Source: Elmis aenea
Taxonomy: Eukaryota > Arthropoda > Insecta > Coleoptera > Elmidae
Direction of reading: 5' to 3'
Assembly: GCA_947652605.1 (NCBI GenBank)
Contig: OX393576.1
Span: 55,466,966 to 55,530,965 of the forward strand
Length of the DNA: 64,000 nt
Below the pieces are notes generated by a model. The model worked only from the letters and a program-made list of their open reading frames with translations, made no database searches and was not told where the DNA came from. Positions 56,883 through 64,000 of the stretch are shown here, piece by piece. Position 1 is the stretch's first letter, and every line of letters starts with the position of its first letter. A program made the translations under genes and the position numbers.

Positions 56883-57453
56883 GGAACATTCTTCACCCAC
56901 AATTTTTCGCCTCCACAATTCTTCGCCTACACAATTCTTCACTGCCACAATTCTTCGCCGCTACAATTTTTCGCCGCATACAAGCATATCACAAATTTTA
57001 TTTGTAAATGTGATGGTTTTTATTTATAACGTAATTTTTACAGATTGTTTAACATTAGCTTAATGTTGTTCCTTGTATATTAATACTTCTTCTTTTAATA
57101 TTATGTTTAAAAATTGCTACATAAATAGCGTATTTTGTGATTTTTAATTTGGTTTATGTTATTTTAGTACGAATAAAAATTAAATTAACCTAACCTTTCC
57201 TGACCTAACCTAAACCAATGTAAAATAATCTGTAAAATGACGTTATAAATAAAAACACATAAACATCACATTTACAAACAAAATTTGTGATATGATTGTA
57301 TGAGGCGAAAAATTGTGGCGGCGAAGAATTGTGTAAGTGAAAAATGTGGGCAAAGAATTGTGAAGGTGAAGAATTGTGGGCGAAGAATTGTGGAGGCGAA
57401 GAATTGTGGAGGCGAAGAATTGAGGGCGAAGAGTTGTGGGCAAAGAATGTTCC
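56883..57453. mobile_element. Foldback-like element with tandem-repeat arms
   Basis: The ends GGAACATTCTTCACCCACAA and (reverse complement) GGAACATTCTTTGCCCACAA are inverted. Each arm is a run of ~16-bp units of the type TTCTTCGCCTCCACAA: about 6 on the left (to ~56987) and about 10 on the right (from ~57296). Inner unique arms (about 56988-57035 and 57238-57295) are also inverted copies. The centre is non-coding. Tandem-repeat TIRs of unequal length are typical of Foldback/Galileo-type elements in Drosophila. Confidence 0.75.
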
Positions 57454-59399
57454 GGACACGCATATACACACAGATCTTAACCTGCGGGTCGTGCTCGCCG
57501 ACGGTCAATGCTGTGTGTGTGGTAAAAAGAGGTAATTGCCTGCGGGTCGTTAACTGAGAGATTTTTGCCTTCAGTTATCGGACTTTCGGCATTTCGCTTT
57601 GCGACCCCAAATGGGGTCGCAAAGCGAAATGCTGGGGTCGCGAAAATTAAATTAAAACACTTGAATTTTACGTTCATTGCTTTTTTTTTACTTTGGCTTA
57701 TACTTTTTATATTGGTTTATTTTTGTATTTAAAACCAATGCTAAAACTACTTTTATTTTCTCAAATAATATAGGGAACTAGTTTTTTATATGCATGTTAT
57801 TCAACAACAAAATTATTGATTTATGTATGTAGTTGTGTTTTATTTCATATTTAATACCTGGGGTTGCGAAAAATCTCGCTATGAAAAATGGGGTCATGAA
57901 TGGGATAAGTTTAAGAACAGCTGCTATGTTGATAAAAAATATCCAAACACCGTCGTCATTGACCATGAATAACATTATTTTTTCCTTAAATATATTTTTG
58001 TTTTATTTTAAGTCACCTTAAATTCGATGACTGTTTAATATATCTGTCAATAATTAATTGTTGTTAATTTCATATTGCTGAAATAAAATTAATATGAAAC
58101 AACCTTGAACTAAACTACAAATCAAGTGTTTAGACACGAAGTTACAATATTCGCAATTTTCAAAGCTTATTTACTTGGCTTAATAATTATTGTGATATTA
58201 TATATTTATCAATTGAACTATATATAACTCATTTTAAATTCACAGTATATTCATCATAACTGTGTAGGTTTTGCAGAGAACTACGTCAACAAATATATTT
58301 TTAGGAAACCATATAAATTGTATACACGTCAACAAAGAATTATAAATAAACTGTAAAATAGAGGTGTTTACGTTCGTACCCGCTAATAAATCAATAACAA
58401 ATTTGATTAAGCGAAAAATTAAAAAGTGAAGAATACAAAAATGAAAATAAAATAAACATTATTGTCTTATTATACCTAACTTTTATCAATAATTTTTTAA
58501 CGACAGAAAAAGCGTGTTAAAAGGTAAAAACTAAAATATTAATGAAAATGAACGTAAATAATGATTGTCATGCGCTGTTTTTTAATAATTCGTGTACGTT
58601 GTTAAAAGTCACAAATCCAAAAACAACCTCAATAAAATGAACGTTGTCCAATTAGGAACAGGAAAAATATATTCCGAACAATGGAATAACACAAATATTT
58701 TTTATAATGGCCCTCTAGTTATGTTAAGTCGAATTTGGCTGAAAAGCGCATTGCGGCCACGACTGAATATACCAGTAAACTCGGTGCTTTTCTGCTTTTA
58801 TATACAAGTTATGTAAAAAAGTTTAGATTTAGATACTGGAATTTTTATATTAAGAAAACAAAAGAATCTTTATTATGAATGAAAAAAATATTACTACTAG
58901 AAGATAACGATTAGTACTTTCTTAAAAATATATTTTTTTGTAATATACGGTTTTGATGAGAATCTGGAAATGCAAAAAAAAAAACTTAACAGAGAGAAAT
59001 AATTAATTGGTTTATTACAAAAACAATTTTTACAATGAAACTTCAGATATTTTGCTAAACTTACATAAAATTGTTTTTTTTCGGTGGTAACTTCACAGCA
59101 AGTATAAAGTAGATAAGTTCATAGTTAACGCCTATAGCGAAACCATTCAATAAATTTTTCTTCTATGAACTACTGTTTTCATTTTTCAGTTTTAAAATTA
59201 AATGTTAATAAATAATGACGAAAATATTCAGTTTTAGTATCATTTTCATTACTTACTTATTAATTAGGAAAGATAAATTAATTTTTACAACATAGGATAA
59301 TCTCTTTCAACGATTTTCAATTTTTTACAGCATTTCTACAGACTTTAAGATTTTTTCAAGTATTTGAAACTACTTTTTAAAGAAACTTTTTTAAGGCGT
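57454..59399. other. AT-rich DNA with one strong hairpin
   Basis: Apart from the hairpin at 57589-57632 and GGGGTCGCGAA / GGGGTTGCGAA phrases near 57634 and 57853 that may mark a decayed hAT-type copy, I see no gene. The 74-codon frame at 58592-58816 has no recognisable domain. Confidence 0.35.
57589..57632. repeat. Perfect 20-bp hairpin with 4-nt loop
   Basis: GCATTTCGCTTTGCGACCCC pairs perfectly with its complement after an AAAT loop. GC-rich in an AT-rich surrounding; a possible terminus or relic of a hAT-like MITE. Confidence 0.9.
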
Positions 59400-59559
59400 T
59401 ATTGAACATTAATTTTAAAATTGTGCAATTAGGATGTCAGTGCGGTAAATCTGTCAAAATCTTAAACATGAAAGTTTTTGCGATCACAATACCTTCTGTC
59501 TTACCTTGCCCAAAACCCAACCGCTTGATGGATGTCATTCACAGGTGGATTTGTGGTTT

Positions 59560-59960
59560 CTCGAAAACAGCGGTTGAATGTAAGACGCAAGCGGTGGAAC
59601 CGTGATTGTTTCTAACCTATCTTGTCGTCGTATAAAAGACAGTACGGTATACAATAATGGTTGATTACCACCAGAAACACCGGCCTCAAGTTCGGTGGAT
59701 TAAATGGCTGCCGATGGCACCAAAAACTCCCCACCGGTGTAATATAAAACAGTAGCGATATGTCCACCGCACTTCAACCGGTTGAATGTAAGACAGCTTT
59801 TGACAGTTTTGATAGCAGTGGTGGCACCGCTGGTTCCATCAAAACTGACAAAAATTGTCCGTATGTCTTATATTCCACCTGCGATGCCACCGGTGCCATC
59901 AAAACTGACAAAGGGGGTTTAATTTTCGGAGCCCGGGATTCACAGAAGTCCGGACATCAT
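59560..59960. repeat. Unclassified repeat with short internal motifs
   Basis: CGGTTGAATGTAAGAC occurs at 59571-59586 and 59779-59794, with inverted variants nearby. CATCAAAACTGACAAA occurs at 59837-59852 and 59897-59912. CACCGGTG-type motifs are interspersed. Small frames here have no recognisable domain. It looks like a non-autonomous element, family unknown. Confidence 0.45.
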
Positions 59961-60004
59961 CCCACAGTTTGTTTTTAAAATATTTTTTTACTTGGGGCGC
60001 AAGT

Positions 60005-60460
60005 GAAATTTTCCCCCAGTCCTGGGGTTCACTGGAATTCGAGCCACTTCTTGTCGGATTCGTTCTTTAAATTCCTGGAGTTTGCGTGGTGTTGTTGGTT
60101 GAAATGTGATTTCAAGTAACCCCAAAGGAAGTACTCACAAGCGGACAGATAATGCTACGAGCCACACCTCAAGAGTTACCATGAATGTTGTGAGGATTGT
60201 CTATTTTAATTATGTCAACTTGAAGAACGGAGATATTCTGTGGCTCGCCGGATCATTCAGTACTGGAAATCACACGTCTTCCAACTACCACCACCACATA
60301 AACTTCAGGGTCTTAAAGAACGGATCCGAGAAGAGGTGGCTCGGATTCCTGTGATTAATTGCACAATTTAATGATGGACGATGGATCTACGCACAAGACT
60401 GACAGAGTATTTGAAACGAAATTGAGGTCAGTTAGTTTCGTGATGTTATTTTTAAATAAC
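60005..60460. pseudogene. DDE_3-type transposase relic with inverted C-terminal halves
   Basis: On the plus strand (60130-60460): NATSHTSRVTMNVV, LKNGDILW, KERIREEVARIPVINC and finally SRDVIFK, in order the catalytic Asp block, the pre-WPARSPDLTP block, the helical region and the C-terminal DVIFK motif of IS630/Tc1-mariner-like transposases. On the minus strand (60010-60120): YFLWGYLKSHF followed by KERIRQEVARIPV, which is the same C-terminal region in reverse. All frames are broken by shifts. Confidence 0.7.
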
Positions 60461-61546
60461 TGTTAAAATTATATTTTTAATTACCACATGTTAAATCAAT
60501 TAAGCAATTTTTTTAAATTTACTTATGGCGTATTTATAATCGCCCGCTTCGCTGATATCCAACACTATCGCTTAGGCGAATGCAGAGGGAAAAAGCACTC
60601 GTTTTCCATTTTTTTATTAGCTTGCATGAGCTCAAAATGAAAATTTCGCAGCTTCTAAAGTTCCATCCGAGGTATTAGGAAACTTTGTTACTTAATTAGT
60701 TATGGATGAAGTTATGTTTTTTGATCAATTGATTTACCAAATCTCGACTGATGTCAGCTCAATCTCCTTAGAGACACCCGGAAATGACGTATCAAATTGA
60801 ACTTTCACTTGTGAACACGGGATTACCTACCTACATTAAAACTAATGGCATATCTAATCAAACAACGCCTGAAAGATATACATACATATCTGTGAACTAC
60901 GTTCGAGACATGAACGTTACATCTACTCAGGGGATTAGCTTGTTACCATGAATTCCATTTGATATAATTAAGCCACAAGAATCTGGAATTTAAACCTAAA
61001 ATTACAGTGTTACGACAGATCGCTGGTAGCTTTCAGCAACCTTTCAATGTTTCAAACTAATTTCTAGCAAACTTCCACGTTCTGTGAAAACGCGATATTT
61101 GCTTGGTATTCAGTGGGAAATTCAAGGTCTAGGTACATACATAATCAACGTTCTTAGTGGCTTTTGTCCTACTTCAGTCTTTGCTGAATTATGTACTTGC
61201 AAACTAATTTTTGTGATAAGATTTTAGGAGAGATATCACAAAATCGTACCAATTATTTTATATTTCTCTTGTGCTACTAATTTGTTATTAAGTTTATATT
61301 TGAAATTGTAGCTTGATGTTTACGATATATGCTACTGTGCGTTTAACTTTTTGACAAGAATAAAATGATTTTTGTAAGCCGTACTACAAGCAAATGTTAA
61401 CAATGCGGTTCTCCTAATGCTATAGACTAGACACGCTTCCGAAAACGTATCTAAATTTAAAACAATAATTTTGGAAGTAAATATTAGATTTTTATGCGTG
61501 GCTTGAGAAAGGTGTCAAGTTAGTAGCCCTGCGCCTCCGCCATATA
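60461..61546. other. AT-rich DNA, nothing recognised
   Basis: No coding region, RNA gene or repeat boundary seen. Confidence 0.35.
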
Positions 61547-62544
61547 CCGGGTGTAACATGGATCTGACAAACCACCTTTTTTTAAGTTTTGATTTGAGAT
61601 AAAAGATATTTTAGACAGATGATATGTGTAAATAACCGGATTATTTAAGTACATGCACACAATTACGCCGGAAATGACCACAACACGTTGACTGCGTTAC
61701 ATACCCCCGGCGTACTGTAGCAGTCATTCCTACTGTGCGGGACCGAAATTTACAAAACATTACCCACGTGCGAAGCTTATAAAAACTTTATGTTTCTTCC
61801 GATTTTACTTTTATAAATAGCTTTGGGATTATTGTTATTTACGCAATCAAATCGTAGGATATTTTAATACAGGTCCCGGCCAGTGGTGTACGCAGAAAAA
61901 TATTTCAGGGGGAATATTGTTTTCATTTGCAAAAATAATACTGACTAATTTTAAACGGGGCATGGTAATGGTAAAATAAGAAAATTACCTAGGGGGCGAT
62001 AGCCCCCGGATAACAGCGCCATAGGCAAAAATTTTCAAGGACAAACGTACCCAAAAATAGCATTTATAAGCAGGGATGCAATAACGTTTTAAATTGTTAC
62101 GTTATTGAATAACGTTATTTATTAATTGTTTTCGTTACATAACGTTTTAAATAACATTAAAATAATGAATTGTTATGTTATATAACGTTACATAAATTAT
62201 GATATACAGGGTGTTTCTTAACTCTTGCAAAAAAAAAAATCGGGTGGTGATTTCTTATCGAAAATTAAGAAGGGGTCTTTTGTATAATTGTTTTTCCTAA
62301 AACGTCTCAAGGAGATACACCTCCCTAAAGGGGAGCGGTAAAATTAGGTATTTATTTTATTTCTCAAATTTAGATAAATGTAGGAGAATGATATATGGTA
62401 GATGTTTTATACTTATTAAAAGGTTTCCCATAGTAATATTTTCAATCATCTTTCACCTTCATAGGGGGCTGAAACGTGCGACCCCTGTTGGTTTTTTATC
62501 AGAACTTTTTGGTGAGTTGAAATTTTGCAATTTATATTTTTTAA

Positions 62545-62935
62545 AGGTTGATTTATTTAGAACATTTTTTTATTCTTTAGGTTTTCTCGTAAAACATACA
62601 GTTTTTAATTAAAAAATTAAATGAATGAACATGATCCATTAAATATTCTAAAATAAAACGATTCATTTTGGTGGTTACCATAGTTTGTATATGTTCATAT
62701 TGGGTAAAATTGACGAGCGTTTTAGCGTTGTCGCTGCGTAAACGTCAAAATGAATTACACCCGTCAAATTCTACCCAATATGAACATAAACAAACCATTG
62801 TAACCAACAAAATTAATCGTTTTGTATTGGAATATTTGATGGTTCATGTTCACTCATATAGTTTTTTGCTCAAAAACTGTAGGTTTTACGAGAAAAGTTA
62901 AGTAATAAAAAAAAGTTCTAAATAAATCAAGTTTT
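62545..62935. repeat. Foldback repeat, ~173-bp arms
   Basis: Arms 62545-62717 and 62762-62935 are inverted copies, for example TATGTTCATATTGGGTA near 62690 and TACCCAATATGAACATA near 62773, and TTTTCTCGTAAAAC with its complement at the outer parts. The spacer is ~44 bp. Open frames on this stretch follow the symmetry. Confidence 0.8.
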
Positions 62936-63128
62936 CAAAAAAAAAAATTAAATTTACTTTATTAAATTACTTTAAATGCTATTAACCTTATTATTACCGG
63001 TATATTTACCGTTAATGCTGGCATACCTGGCATATCTGGGTATTGGTGACGACTAGATCAGTCAATTACTAATTTGCGCACATTAAACCCTTAACAAACT
63101 GAGCTCGTCATTACCAGTTAGGTTAGGG

Positions 63129-63380
63129 CAGGGGTTCCCAAAGTTTTGGCCAGGCGGGACAAATTGTAGACTCCAAATATTTGGCGGGCCAAAAAAAAAG
63201 AAGTGTTTTAAGAATTTGATACGTGAAGAACCGACAAAATCTTGAAATGTCAAAAGATGTAGGTAATAGGTAGATACATATAATTTTTTTGTAAAAACAA
63301 AATTATCTGGTATGATTTCAAGATGGCGGATGGTCTGACATCGCGCGGGCCGTATTTTTAGGGTACTTTGGGAACCCCTG
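63129..63380. mobile_element. hAT-type MITE
   Basis: Perfect inverted ends CAGGGGTTCCCAAAGT and ACTTTGGGAACCCCTG. Interior GGCGGGCC and CGCGGGCC motifs. The flanks GGTTAGGG and AGTTAGAA suggest a decayed 8-bp duplication. Confidence 0.75.
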
Positions 63381-64000
63381 AGTTAGAAGGTTAACATGTC
63401 TATCTATTTGAATTAGCGGCTAAACAATTTTGTGAGAATGTGGAAGTGAAGAGCCAAGTGTCCAATTTGAAGATGATTACCAGGATGAAAGTTATGAGGA
63501 AGATCCATATAGCAGCGACGATTGTTATCAGTGATAAAACCTATAAGGTTCCGAAGATTGTCCAGATAATCCTGGATTTTGCTTCCCGTTTTAATGAGAG
63601 TCATATTTAAAGAGCGCCTTTATACGTTTTTTGTATGCATGGATTTCATTACTGTTCAATAAATATTGTAATAAATTTTATAATTTGTTTTTATACTTTC
63701 TGATACCCGGAGATAAGTGCGGAGTGAGACCTTATTAAATTGGTTATTTGTAATAAAGATTCCATTGGCCAAATGTCCAAACAGTTGGCAGAAAAAGTGT
63801 TAGATGGGTTTGTTTTGCGCACGGCAAGAATGACCTGTTACAGTACCCGGGCGGTATGTAACGCAGTCAACGCCAAAGTACTGCCGAATAGCGCCGCAGC
63901 GAACGTGATAACGTTGTTATTTTAAATGGAACACCATGTATATTTTTACATTTTTGGAAAGAAAAAGCAATTTTGAATACCGCTGCACCATTTTGGCCAA

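Larger units (their letters stand above)
61547..63938. mobile_element. Composite TIR element of the CAGGGTG type
   Basis: The left terminus CCGGGTGTAACATG and the right terminus (reverse complement CATGGTGTTCCATT) are flanked by TA. Inside them 61683-61745 and about 63817-63887 are clear inverted copies (for example CGTTGACTGCGTTACATACC). Between lie a CAGGGTG end at 62207, the foldback at 62545-62935 and a hAT MITE at 63129-63380. The terminal match is weak; the inner inverted match is solid. Confidence 0.5.

Noticed and set aside
57183..57222. CCTAACC-type motifs resembling insect telomeric repeats (TTAGG)
   Set aside because: Only a few irregular copies in the centre of the foldback-like element; too short for interstitial telomere sequence.
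52700..64000. Search for TM1-4 exons of the receptor on the minus strand
   Set aside because: No frame with the expected motifs (TM1-TM3 or DRY-like) and suitable splice sites was found; they likely lie outside.

Overview
The window is animal nuclear DNA, almost certainly insect and most likely beetle-like. It is AT-rich and packed with nested transposons. The only host gene I can support is one neuropeptide GPCR, read on the minus strand. Its three visible exons lie at 52469-52673 (TM5), 36569-36722 (intracellular loop 3 and TM6) and 3094-3367 (TM7, tail and stop). Splice phases join exactly across introns of about 15.7 kb and 33.2 kb. The protein resembles adipokinetic-hormone / AKH-corazonin-related-peptide receptors (GnRH-receptor-related superfamily). 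Exons for TM1-4 were not found and probably lie beyond position 64000.

Nearly everything else is mobile DNA in those introns. 1-2417: a PIF/Harbinger fragment and a TIR element. 4870-9170: a jockey LINE split by a TIR element that itself carries a second LINE. 10390-12460: hAT and jockey relics. 13198-14316: a near-perfect 1.1 kb palindrome. 14335-21130: a LINE inserted inside another LINE with a clear 9 bp target-site duplication, next to a piggyBac-like relic. 21041-29784: an APE/RT/RNase H LINE flanked by ~2 kb direct repeats whose boundaries coincide with the LINE ends, the most unusual structure here. 29581-38332: terminal-inverted-repeat elements with CAGGGTG ends, many palindromic or nested. 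40812-51582: one such element split by a young, nearly intact 9.2 kb Ty3/Gypsy retrotransposon with 1527 bp LTRs. 51922-63938: more hAT, CAGGGTG-type and foldback-like elements.

The CAGGGTG...CACCCTG elements recur throughout. They sit at TA dinucleotides and contain relics of an IS630/Tc1-mariner-type transposase (a DUF4817-like helix-turn-helix and a DDE_3-like catalytic core). Several have very long arms, and in two the arms are inverted duplications of the transposase C-terminal coding end. No RNA gene, CRISPR array or bacterial-type operon was seen. All calls come from reading the sequence; no database search was run.
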